Below are positions 6,685 through 13,837 of a stretch of 14,624 bases of DNA, in pieces. The notes beneath the pieces are model-generated. The model did not search any database and had not been told where the DNA came from. It saw only the letters and a list, made by a program, of their open reading frames with translations. The translations under genes were made by a program, and so were the position numbers. The first letter of the stretch is position 1. Every line of letters begins with the position of its first letter. The stretch comes from Desulfobacterales bacterium (GTDB taxonomy: Bacteria > Desulfobacterota > Desulfobacteria > Desulfobacterales > Desulfobacteraceae), in the NCBI GenBank assembly GCA_022361535.1, contig JAKSAU010000193.1, positions 1 to 14,624 of the forward strand, given 5' to 3'.

Positions 6685-7821
6685 ATGGAATCAAAAAATA
6701 TCCTGATCGCCGAAGATGAATCGATCATTGCCCTGGAATTGACAGAAACGCTTTCCAACCTGGGTTACAACGTTTCCGAGACAGTCAATGCCGGAGAAAA
6801 AGCACTGGAGAAAGTTAAAGTCGATCCGCCTGATCTCGTCTTGATGGATATTCGTTTAAAAGGCGAAATGGATGGTATAGAAACAGCCGCTAAAATCAGG
6901 TCGGAATACGACATCCCCATAGTTTTCCTCACCGCCTATCTTGATGATGAACGTCTTAGCAAGGCAAAACTGACCATGCCTTTCGGGTATTTGTTGAAAC
7001 CCGTTAAGGAGAGAGAGCTGAAAGTCACTATTGAGATGGCTTGTTATGTTGCCCAGGTCGATGCCAAGCGAAAACATGCCGAGGACACAGCCAAAAAGAA
7101 TGCGGAAAAGTTTAAACTTCTATATGAGAGAGCCCCGCTTAGCTATCAATCCCTGGATGCAGACGGATGTTTTATTGAAGTGAACAACTCTTGGCTAAAT
7201 CAGCTTGGATACACACGTGAGGAAGTGATTGGGAGAAACTTTGCTGAATTCATCCACCCGGATTGGCAGGACCATTTTAAGGAAAACTTTCCTCGTTTCA
7301 AATCACTGGGAGAGGTAATTGGAGTTGAGTTTGAAATGGTCAAAAAGGACGGTTCGATGATTCTGGTCTCTTTTGATGGCAGAATCGGTCTGAATGAAAA
7401 GGGAGAGTTCCAGCAAACCCATTGTATCTTCAAGGATATCGGTGAACAAAAAAAGTATGAAGCTTCTTTGATAGAGGCTGAGGCCAAATGGAAGGCAGTT
7501 TTGGATAATTTTCCGGAACAAACCTTGGTAATTGATTTGGAAGGTCGCGTTGAATACATCAATTTCACTTTTGAGACAGAAAAGGAACAACTGATCGGTA
7601 AGTCAATATTTAATATCCTGGATGATGAAGCTGGGCTAGTTGTTAAGGAGCATATGCAAAAAGCACTGGAAACGGGATCAAAGCAAGTGTATAGGGTGAA
7701 ACACATTTTTCCCAGCGGTAAGGAGGTTGCTTTCGAAAGTCACTTGGGTCCCATCAAACAATCGATGCAAATTACCGGGTTTACAATCACAAACAGGCCT
7801 CTCGATGCTAGCGAAAAATAA
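6685..7821 (+). CDS. Response regulator receiver with two PAS domains (REC-PAS-PAS)
   Basis: The 378-residue protein begins with a complete receiver domain (about residues 4-120): acidic pocket E10/D11, phospho-acceptor D55 in LVLMDIR, T83 in VFLTAY and K105 in LLKPV. After a helical linker (about 120-145) come two PAS domains. The first is around 145-258 (LDADGCFIEVNNSWLNQLGY, ending in FKDIGEQKKYEASL). The second is around 265-372 (FPEQTLVIDLEGRVEYINFT). Nothing follows: no histidine kinase, GGDEF, EAL or HTH domain. It is therefore a phosphorylatable sensor or adaptor that must act through a partner. No kinase gene adjoins it. Proteins of this order normally continue into a kinase, so truncation is possible, but the ORF ends cleanly and overlaps the converging gene by 14 bases. 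The ribosome binding site is a weak GGAA. Confidence 0.85.
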   Translation: MESKNILIAEDESIIALELTETLSNLGYNVSETVNAGEKALEKVKVDPPDLVLMDIRLKGEMDGIETAAKIRSEYDIPIVFLTAYLDDERLSKAKLTMPFGYLLKPVKERELKVTIEMACYVAQVDAKRKHAEDTAKKNAEKFKLLYERAPLSYQSLDADGCFIEVNNSWLNQLGYTREEVIGRNFAEFIHPDWQDHFKENFPRFKSLGEVIGVEFEMVKKDGSMILVSFDGRIGLNEKGEFQQTHCIFKDIGEQKKYEASLIEAEAKWKAVLDNFPEQTLVIDLEGRVEYINFTFETEKEQLIGKSIFNILDDEAGLVVKEHMQKALETGSKQVYRVKHIFPSGKEVAFESHLGPIKQSMQITGFTITNRPLDASEK

Positions 7822-8836
7822 AACCCTTTTGTAAGGGATCTGTCGGGTCAAAATAAAACTCATTCCTACCGGTAATCGATGCTGTACCGGACACCTTGGG
7901 GATCACTGCATTATAGCCCTCGAATTTCACTTTTTCATGAACTTCAACGGACATGGTCGTTCCCAAAATACTTTCGATAGTTATCGATTCGCCAAGTGAA
8001 AGCTCTCCTTTTGCAAAATGCAGGGCGGCCCTGGCGCTAACACCAGATCCGGTGGATGAGCGATCGACCTGTCCATCGGCAAAGATGCAGACATTGCGAC
8101 TGTGATGAGCAGCCTCAGCAGGTTTTCCGACAATGATCGTACCATACAAAAAAGAAAGATCCGGCTCCGAAGGATGGGTGATCTCTATTGATTCCATTAC
8201 TGTCTGCTTGATCTTTCTTCCCAGGCCAATCAAGCGATCATGCTGTTCCGGGACCAAATCCACCCCCAGTGCTTCTGCCCGACAGAAAACATAGAACGCG
8301 CCTCCAAAGGCAATATCATAGGTCAAAGGACCGATTCCCGAAATATCGATGGTTTGTTCCCTTTCATAGAGATACGACGGTACATTTAGAAAGGATACCT
8401 GTTTGACAACATCGTTTTCCCGCTCTGCAAAGGCTTCAATCCGGCCAGCCGGCACGTCGATCAACAATCTTGGTTGATCTTCATCTTTGTTTACCCAGCC
8501 CGTATCCAGTAATACCTTTGTAACAGCAATGATAGCATGCCCGCACATGGTGCTATAACCCTCATTATGCAGAAAGAACAATCCGATATCTGCCTCTTCG
8601 GAATTTGGCTCCGTCACCACAGCCCCGTACATATCCGCGTGACCTCGTGGCTCCCACATGGTTCCGGTGCGAATGTAGTCCAGATTATCCCTGAAATATC
8701 GTCGTTTCTCCAAAACGGTTGCCCCTTTTAGTTCCGGCAATCCATTCAGAAAAATCCTTAAGGGTTCACCACCGGTATGCGCGTCAATGGTTTTTATCAC
8801 CTGCCAGTCTTTCGGCGGATTCCAGTTATCAAGCAT
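7808..8836 (-). CDS. trans-3-hydroxy-L-proline dehydratase (proline racemase family)
   Basis: The protein has 342 residues and belongs to the proline racemase family. That fold uses two catalytic residues, both Cys in racemases and epimerases. Here the first is Cys98 in STMCGHAIIAV; the second site reads DRSSTGSGVSARA with Thr262. A Cys/Thr pair is the signature of trans-3-hydroxy-L-proline dehydratase (as in human L3HYPDH), which removes water to give delta1-pyrroline-2-carboxylate. Other family marks are DAHTGGEPLRI near residue 18 and RGHADMYGAV near 64. AGGAAG lies just before the ATG and overlaps the stop of the upstream reductase gene, ten bases away, so the two are co-translated. The reductase partner strongly supports the dehydratase reading over 4-hydroxyproline epimerase. 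The 3' end overlaps the converging gene by 14 bases. Confidence 0.87.
   Translation of the reverse strand: MLDNWNPPKDWQVIKTIDAHTGGEPLRIFLNGLPELKGATVLEKRRYFRDNLDYIRTGTMWEPRGHADMYGAVVTEPNSEEADIGLFFLHNEGYSTMCGHAIIAVTKVLLDTGWVNKDEDQPRLLIDVPAGRIEAFAERENDVVKQVSFLNVPSYLYEREQTIDISGIGPLTYDIAFGGAFYVFCRAEALGVDLVPEQHDRLIGLGRKIKQTVMESIEITHPSEPDLSFLYGTIIVGKPAEAAHHSRNVCIFADGQVDRSSTGSGVSARAALHFAKGELSLGESITIESILGTTMSVEVHEKVKFEGYNAVIPKVSGTASITGRNEFYFDPTDPLQKGFIFR
7814..7837 (-). terminator. Intrinsic terminator embedded in the end of the dehydratase gene
   Basis: On the minus strand CCCTT-ACAA-AAGGG (7837-7824) is followed by TTTTATTTTT (7823-7814). The whole signal lies within the final codons of the hydroxyproline dehydratase and next to the converging REC-PAS-PAS stop. 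The stem is only 5 bp. Confidence 0.4.
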
Positions 8837-8846
8837 GATATCTTCC

Positions 8847-9809
8847 TTATAGATTCACGATCGTTCCCAAATTCTTTTCTTTTGCTTTTTTGTAAATAAG
8901 ATCGGCCGCAACCAGATCAAATAAAGCCATGCCCACCGATTTGAAACATTTCGTAGGGTTTGGCTCCAATGATACTTTACCGCTTATCAGGGTGGATAAC
9001 GATGTCACCTGGTTCTTTGTGATCCATGCTTTTTTAAGAGGTTCAACCAGATCGCCCGATTCCTTGCTTGCAAATTCAGTATCTGTGTAGATTTTATCAA
9101 CCAATCCATACAAAACCCTTGGAAATTCTCTCATGTCGGGCTTAAATGAACCGATACCGATAAAACATTTACCTTTGAGCAGACCTTCATCATCCGGCAT
9201 GACTGGTAAATGCGAGCTGGTAGCGGCAATGACAACCCGGGAATCCTCCAATAACTCTTCGACCGATTTTGCTTTAATTAATTCAATGTCCGGGAATAGC
9301 TCACCCGTCTCTTGCTCAAAACCGTCCAGTGAATGCGAGTGTCTGGCGAAAACGATCAACTTTCTGAATGGTCTTTGCCTGCAAGCAAAGACCGCCTGGT
9401 GCACTCCCTGAACACCAACCCCGATTATTCCGAGCGTATCAGCCTTTCCATCTGCCAGAAAACGAATCCCCAGACTGCCGACAGCAGCCGTTCTCATGGC
9501 AGTGAGTTTAGGTCCGTTTAAGAGAGCAAGCGGTTTACCGGTTGCCCCATCATTGAGAATAACGATTCCTTGGATGACGGGTTGATTACTGGTGGTATTG
9601 CCCGGAAAAACAGAAACCAGTTTAGTGCTGAAGCTATGCCCCATGAAGCAGGGCATCAACAACAAGGTGTTTTCGCCTGAATGCACGTGCATGCGATCCG
9701 GCATTAAAAAGTTACCGGACGCATAGGTCCGAAAGGCAAGTTCCATGGCGTCTGTCAGCTCATCAACACTAACAGCGCTGGTAATATCCTGTTCACTGAT
9801 TGCCAGCAT
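8847..9809 (-). CDS. Delta1-pyrroline-2-carboxylate reductase (ornithine cyclodeaminase / mu-crystallin family)
   Basis: This 320-residue protein has the ornithine cyclodeaminase/mu-crystallin fold. Substrate-side motifs are K63 in STKLVSVFPGN and R106 in GPKLTAMRTAAVG. The NAD(P)-binding Rossmann loop is GVGVQG (130-135) after LGIIG. The conserved end KCFKSVGMALFDLVAA is present. Family members are ornithine cyclodeaminases, alanine dehydrogenases or ketimine reductases. Next to a trans-3-hydroxyproline dehydratase the likely role is NAD(P)H-dependent reduction of delta1-pyrroline-2-carboxylate to L-proline, completing conversion of trans-3-hydroxy-L-proline to proline. It is first in the operon; GGAAG precedes the ATG by about 8 bases. 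The 265 bases upstream (9810-10074) show no gene and no promoter I can defend. Confidence 0.85.
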   Translation of the reverse strand: MLAISEQDITSAVSVDELTDAMELAFRTYASGNFLMPDRMHVHSGENTLLLMPCFMGHSFSTKLVSVFPGNTTSNQPVIQGIVILNDGATGKPLALLNGPKLTAMRTAAVGSLGIRFLADGKADTLGIIGVGVQGVHQAVFACRQRPFRKLIVFARHSHSLDGFEQETGELFPDIELIKAKSVEELLEDSRVVIAATSSHLPVMPDDEGLLKGKCFIGIGSFKPDMREFPRVLYGLVDKIYTDTEFASKESGDLVEPLKKAWITKNQVTSLSTLISGKVSLEPNPTKCFKSVGMALFDLVAADLIYKKAKEKNLGTIVNL

Positions 9810-10074
9810 TCTTAGTCTTCCATCAAATGATTAATGGTATGCCGCCAAGGCTGACGGTCTTCCTGCTCCTCTTGTATGAGGTGTCTGAAACTAGCGCTCA
9901 GTCAACGATTTGGTGCCGAATTATGCTGAAACCAGCGGGCATGTACTATGTTACGCCCTTTGATTTACTATTAAAGGACCCAACGCATTGAAGCAGGAAT
10001 AGTCCGTCATCTTGGGGTTAATGATTCGTTTCTTTTTTTTGACTTATCCAGGTGTAGCTTAATCATCCATTTAT

Positions 10075-10593
10075 TCAGGCGACATTGACAGATCGAGTCT
10101 GTTTTTCGTTCGAAAATATTAGATATCGTATCACGTTAGTAACCAGATGTTGAGCAGCTGAAAGTTCAATATTACCAAGTAAAAAGGAATAGCTATAAAA
10201 CAGACCTGCAACAGTTGCTACGTAGATATAGTTTAAACCCCTTTGTTTATGACAGATACCGAAAATAATGGAAGTAATTATCACCGAAGCCAAATCTGAT
10301 AGCAGATAACGAAAAACGTTTAATAGTATTGCTCTGAAAAGTATTTCTTCGAAGATGACAAAAGATATGGCATTTAACATTCGTGAAAATGCCGGAATTC
10401 TTAGCTTCAAATGAACATTTCCAAAACTGTAATCCAGCACGCAAAGTACGATAATCCCTAGGATGAAGATAAAAAGAGACTCGCTATCAAGTTTTATTCC
10501 TAGTGAGCCCAAAAAAGATAATTCGTTTCGAAGGAAGTAATATGTCAAATAGACAGATAGTGCGAGAGCTAACTGGAAAAAGGCTTTTTTCAT
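10075..10593 (-). CDS. Short CPBP-family intramembrane metalloprotease
   Basis: This is a 172-residue membrane protein with about five or six hydrophobic segments. It carries the three CPBP (CAAX protease and bacteriocin-processing) motifs: FEEILFR with E82, E83 and R87; FGICH with H115; and AAQHLVTNVI with H149 and N153. These residues bind zinc and form the active site in the Rce1-like family, so it is probably catalytic. It is at the short end for the family. The substrate is unknown. Relatives process prenylated proteins, mature or protect against bacteriocins, or cleave anti-sigma factors. It stands alone with only a weak AAGTGA before the ATG. Composition is AT-rich, like the accessory region to its right. 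Confidence 0.75.
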   Translation of the reverse strand: MKKAFFQLALALSVYLTYYFLRNELSFLGSLGIKLDSESLFIFILGIIVLCVLDYSFGNVHLKLRIPAFSRMLNAISFVIFEEILFRAILLNVFRYLLSDLASVIITSIIFGICHKQRGLNYIYVATVAGLFYSYSFLLGNIELSAAQHLVTNVIRYLIFSNEKQTRSVNVA

Positions 10594-10893
10594 TGCTAAT
10601 CACTTTTTTCTTATATGTTTATCCTCGTTTTTGTTTTGGAGAACTAAATCTCTACAAAATCATACAAAGTTAGCCTGTTACTTTCCTATCGAATTGAAAC
10701 GATTAATTTTATTCTTGCCATTCTATTTCTCCGTTCATATTATTTTCAAATTAACCAAATGGCTACTACCAAATGGTGGAATCTGAACATTGACTAAACT
10801 AGTGAACGCCATACTCGACCTATTGGTTCCAACTTGTGTGTTGATCATTACCACCAAAGGCACTCCTTGTTCACATCCAAGCATTTATAAAAA
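10594..10893. other. Gene-free gap between CPBP protease and Nudix gene, with a 9-bp direct repeat
   Basis: These 300 bases divide two divergent genes. ACCAAATGG occurs twice (10754-10762 and 10768-10776), 14 bases apart start to start, which could be a regulator site or a short duplication. A TTGACT (10790-10795) is a possible -35 box for the Nudix gene, but no convincing -10 follows at the right distance. No RNA gene is seen. Confidence 0.35.
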
Positions 10894-11439
10894 ATGGGAA
10901 ATCAAGAAAAACCAAAACGATTGGAACGTAAAACTTTATATGAAAGCGAGTGGCTCAATCTGCATAGGGATCAAGTTCTTTTGCCGGCGGGAAGACTTTT
11001 GGAACAATATCATATTATTGAAATGAAAAAAGATTCCATTGCATCTATTGTAGTAAATAAAGAAGAGGAGATATTGCTTGTCAAGACTCCAAGGTACCCA
11101 ACTGACTCAATCGAGTGGGAAGCACCTGCCGGTTTTCTTGAAAACGAAAATGAAATATTCGATGGTGCCTATCGGGAAATACTTGAAGAAACAGGGCTTG
11201 GGACCAAGAATCATAAGTTGATTTATAAGTATTATCCAGTAAATGGCATCTCGGACTCATTAACCTATGTGATTTGTTGTGAAGTAACGGATGAAGTAAA
11301 GAAGTTCGACAGAAACAAAACCATTGAAATTAAGTGGTTTGCTATAGAAGAACTGAAAGAAATGATAGCGAAAAACTTAATCATGTCCGGTCCTACCCTG
11401 ATTGCCTTATTACATTTCATGTCCCCTGATTTCACCTGA
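10894..11439 (+). CDS. Nudix hydrolase, ADP-ribose pyrophosphatase-like
   Basis: This 181-residue protein has the layout of the ADP-ribose/sugar-nucleotide pyrophosphatase branch of Nudix enzymes. The N-terminal part includes TLYESEWLNLHRDQVLLP, then a central sheet DSIASIVVN and the WEAPAGFLE lead-in to the Nudix box. The box runs from G80 to L102. REILEETGL supplies the metal-binding E95, E98 and E99. The Glu normally found five residues after the first Gly is Asn86 here. Such enzymes hydrolyse nucleoside diphosphates linked to another group, such as ADP-ribose; the true substrate cannot be read off. The start has little ribosome binding site. The gene ends right where the integrase remnant begins on the other strand. 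Confidence 0.82.
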   Translation: MGNQEKPKRLERKTLYESEWLNLHRDQVLLPAGRLLEQYHIIEMKKDSIASIVVNKEEEILLVKTPRYPTDSIEWEAPAGFLENENEIFDGAYREILEETGLGTKNHKLIYKYYPVNGISDSLTYVICCEVTDEVKKFDRNKTIEIKWFAIEELKEMIAKNLIMSGPTLIALLHFMSPDFT

Positions 11440-11788
11440 TTTTGGGCAAGTACTTGTTTCACTCTATTATAGATTATAGGCCTTTTTTTCTCAGTATCAG
11501 TCAAACTCAAATACCATTGCATCAAACTACCAAGGGTAAATTTTGTATTTAGATTTTTATCAATAATTGACCTTTGACTACTACTGTTTTAACCTCACGC
11601 AAGCGATTCTTAACAGTTAACTTACTTGCACCTATCCTTCCAAGTCTCAAGCGCCTAGCTGGATCTCCATAGTCGATCCAATAAACCTTGCCTGATGTTT
11701 TTTTACTAAAACCGCACTTGAATGTACATTTGGCATTTTTTTAGCTGTTTCTGTCTCGGCAATTAGAACATTCAACTGCAATTGACAT
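11440..11788 (-). pseudogene. Broken N-terminal fragment of a zinc-ribbon tyrosine integrase
   Basis: Translated from the ATG at 11788 (AGGAA just upstream), the frame reads MSIAVECSNCRDRNS and then hits TAA (11743-11741). It continues in the same frame with a second cysteine pair in CTFKCGFSKKTSGKVYWIDY, then RIGASKLTVKNRLREVKT. A one-base frameshift near 11560 moves the reading to IDKNLNTKFTLGSLMQWYLS and TDTEKKRPIIYNRVKQVLAQ. It then fades at the 3' end of the Nudix gene. The order (zinc ribbon, KVYWIDY arm-binding segment, REVKT helix, then a WYLSL core-binding start) is that of phage-type tyrosine integrases. The catalytic domain is absent. It is co-directional with the operon to its right and starts 29 bases after it, so it probably marks an old integrated element. 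No functional product is expected. Confidence 0.75.
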
Positions 11789-11817
11789 TTTTCCTGTTTC
11801 TTTTTACAAGTTTAGAC

Positions 11818-12465
11818 CTAAATTTCTGCAATAAATTTTTTCAAATCATTTAGATTTGGGCATTCAAAATTGATGTAACCTTTGCAAGCTGCAACCCCAA
11901 GGCTGGGTACGTCTTTTTCAAGGCTTGCCAAAAACGCTTTCATCTTTGATTTATCAGAATTTCTTGGCTTTTTTATGATTTTTCCGGCATGTTTTTGAGG
12001 ATTTTTGAAAGTAAGTGTTAAACATTCAAAAAAATCATCCACGCATTGCATTGCAGGGTGATCGGCCATTAATTCCAGACAAAGCGTTTCCAGCATCCCT
12101 CTAGATTTGCCCCCTGGTAGAATAAAAATGCCATACTTCCTTCCATCCTTTTTCCTGAAAGTTCCAATATTGTCTGGAGCCGCCTGATTATTTTTTTTCA
12201 GGACATTTACAACACTATCAAATGCAGACTTTGCATTAGTGTCTGCATCTCTCACAATTGAGATCGATTTTAAATTTTCAAATCCTGGAATTAACAGTAA
12301 AGTCGGAAACTCAATTTTAAATTTGTCTTTACCACCTATTTCTTCAACTTGTATTTCTCTTATCTGCATATGATCTAATAGAGAACGAAAAAAATTAATT
12401 TCGTCCTTACCTTCTACGAGCAGCAGTTTTTCCTTGTATATTTTAATGTTACTCTGGGATTCCAT
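11818..12465 (-). CDS. DUF3226 TOPRIM-like protein, partner of the upstream ATPase
   Basis: This 215-residue protein resembles the DUF3226 family. TOPRIM-type acidic motifs are visible: E18 in LLLVEGKDEINFF, D73 and D75 in SIVRDADTN, and a conserved block FILPGGKSRGMLE (about 114-126) with E126. In TOPRIM folds these acidic residues bind metal for nicking or nuclease chemistry; whether this one cleaves nucleic acid is inference. Its ATG shares one base with the stop of the ATPase gene (TAATG), behind a strong GGAGG, so the two are made together and probably form a complex. ATPase plus TOPRIM is the domain pair of OLD nucleases and Gabija GajA, and of the two-protein PARIS system. Expected role: effector of a defence or element-maintenance system. 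Confidence 0.8.
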   Translation of the reverse strand: MESQSNIKIYKEKLLLVEGKDEINFFRSLLDHMQIREIQVEEIGGKDKFKIEFPTLLLIPGFENLKSISIVRDADTNAKSAFDSVVNVLKKNNQAAPDNIGTFRKKDGRKYGIFILPGGKSRGMLETLCLELMADHPAMQCVDDFFECLTLTFKNPQKHAGKIIKKPRNSDKSKMKAFLASLEKDVPSLGVAACKGYINFECPNLNDLKKFIAEI

Positions 12466-13532
12466 TATCTAACCTCCCAAGAGCGTTCAATTGCTGTTTG
12501 CAGCATGTCAGATTCATACTGCTTTGTATTAATCATATTGTTCTTTTTTTCAAATCTTATATAAGAGAAATCTTTTTGATTTTTCTTTGTTAATATAGGA
12601 AGTAAATTTTTTATCACTTCATATGAATGGGTTGTCACAAACACTTGGCAATTATACTTTGTTGCAGCTTTATGAATAGTTCGCCAAATGCCTTGCTGCA
12701 CAGAGTAATGAAAACCATTTTCGATTTCATCAATAAATATTGCTCCACCTTCGACATTAGCGATATGAAGTAGAATACTTAAAAGCTTTACTGTCCCCCC
12801 ACCCATATACTGTATCGGTACTTTTCTTTTTAGATCTATGTCACCGTAAATCATCGACTGATTACCCAAAGCTATTGTTGTTAATGACTTTAATTTGGGC
12901 TCGATAATTTTTAAAAAATTTACTATTTCCTTCGTCTGGCTTAAAACTTCAATTTTCCCAAAAGCGTTAGCTAATTCATTTAGATTATTTTGTGATGAGT
13001 CATGAATAAATGCTGCTCTTTTTAAGGATGATGTCGTTTTTTCAATATTAAATTCAACTTTTCCATAGTCAATCATTGAGTGAACTAATGCCTCAGTTTT
13101 TTTATCTTTAATATATTCGAAATCCAAACTTTCGGTTATCGAAATTGGCTCAGTAATATTTTCAGTTCCATCGAATGTTAATTGTTGTGAAAATATTTTC
13201 TTTTTAAATTCTTTATTATGTTTTATTTTCAGTTTTTCACTACATTCATTATAACTATCCAGTTCAATTTCTATATTTTTACTAATATCAAACTCTTTGA
13301 AAATTGGAAGCCATACAGAATCCTTAGTCAGTTCAAAACCCTTTGTTCCTCTCCAAACCAGTTGTTTGATGATCGCATTTGGATTTAGAAGATCAAAAAA
13401 AAGGAACAATGACTCCAAAAATGAGGTTTTACCAGTATTGTTTTCTCCACCAATGATATTTATCTTCGTCAAGTTATCTAGTTGCAATTCATCTAACTTT
13501 TTAAAGTTTTTTATTTTAATTTTTTTAATCAT
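12465..13532 (-). CDS. AAA/OLD-type ATPase of the regulator-ATPase-TOPRIM operon
   Basis: The start chosen (ATG at 13532, 355 residues) follows a strong AAAGAGG at 13546-13540 and gives MIKKIKIKNFKKLDEL, the standard opening of SMC/OLD-like ATPases. An upstream in-frame ATG (13571) would add 13 residues. Walker A is GGENNTGKTS (28-37). A signature-like MGGGTVKLLSIL comes before Walker B, IFIDEIENG with D268 and E269, and the switch His302 is in VFVTTHSYEV. Between lies a ~200-residue helical and strand insertion typical of AAA_15/AAA_21 ATPases. There is no nuclease domain in the chain; that job would fall to the DUF3226 protein overlapping its stop. Such ATPases act as sensors or regulators for an attached effector. 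Composition is strongly AT-rich. Confidence 0.85.
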   Translation of the reverse strand: MIKKIKIKNFKKLDELQLDNLTKINIIGGENNTGKTSFLESLFLFFDLLNPNAIIKQLVWRGTKGFELTKDSVWLPIFKEFDISKNIEIELDSYNECSEKLKIKHNKEFKKKIFSQQLTFDGTENITEPISITESLDFEYIKDKKTEALVHSMIDYGKVEFNIEKTTSSLKRAAFIHDSSQNNLNELANAFGKIEVLSQTKEIVNFLKIIEPKLKSLTTIALGNQSMIYGDIDLKRKVPIQYMGGGTVKLLSILLHIANVEGGAIFIDEIENGFHYSVQQGIWRTIHKAATKYNCQVFVTTHSYEVIKNLLPILTKKNQKDFSYIRFEKKNNMINTKQYESDMLQTAIERSWEVR

Positions 13533-13586
13533 TTTATATCCTCTTTGTTCATTACCAACTAAACTAATCAATTAAAAATTATATTC

Positions 13587-13715
13587 TTATTTACTATCTA
13601 AAGCCTTTTTTAAAAGCCTTTCAGTGATTCCTGATCTAGAAATGCCAAGCTTCTTAGCTTTCTTGTCTATCTTCTCTAAAAGATCTACCGGTATTGTTAC
13701 CGTTACCCTGGCCAT
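13587..13715 (-). CDS. Ribbon-helix-helix (CopG/Arc-like) DNA-binding protein
   Basis: This small gene of 42 codons reads MARVTVTIPVDLLEKIDKKA, then KKLGISRSGITERLLKKA, ending LDSK. It is a textbook ribbon-helix-helix fold: beta strand RVTVTIP, helix A, a GISRS turn and helix B. The start at 13715 has GGTGA five bases upstream. A longer form from 13751 (54 residues, adding MKTTISKRTGEK) is possible, but its ribosome binding site touches the ATG. It is first in the operon, 54 bases before the ATPase. A promoter whose spacer carries a palindrome lies upstream. It most likely dimerises on that palindrome and represses the operon. An antitoxin-like role is possible but not shown. Confidence 0.8.
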   Translation of the reverse strand: MARVTVTIPVDLLEKIDKKAKKLGISRSGITERLLKKALDSK

Positions 13716-13807
13716 TTTTTCACCGGTTCTTTTTGATATAGTCGTTTTCATTCCTTGTTTGCTTGATGCTATTTTGTTATTGGATGTCGTAGGAGCATAT
13801 CAAATAG

Positions 13808-13837
13808 ATTAAAATGCATCTACGAAAATGTAGACAA
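13808..13837 (-). promoter_or_regulatory. Promoter and likely operator of the RHH-ATPase-TOPRIM operon
   Basis: On the minus strand, TTGTCT (13837-13832) and TTTAAT (13813-13808) are 18 bases apart. A 16-base palindrome, TCTAC-N6-GTAGA (13819-13834), overlaps the -35 box and fills most of the spacer, flanked by an outer GCATC (13816-13820) / GATGC pair. A repressor bound there would block polymerase, which fits autoregulation by the ribbon-helix-helix protein. Confidence 0.5.

Noticed and set aside
7808..8836. Proline racemase or 4-hydroxyproline epimerase
   Set aside because: The second catalytic Cys is Thr262, which is not compatible with the two-base racemase mechanism and points to a dehydratase.
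10790..11026. Plus-strand frame overlapping the Nudix gene start
   Set aside because: It overlaps the Nudix N-terminus in another frame and has no family features; the Nudix frame carries the conserved motifs.
11265..11525. Minus-strand 86-codon frame read as a separate gene
   Set aside because: Its first half is the frameshifted continuation of the integrase remnant; its second half is antisense to the Nudix gene.
13624..13812. Plus-strand 62-codon frame
   Set aside because: It is the antisense shadow of the ribbon-helix-helix gene, which has clear family features and a ribosome binding site.
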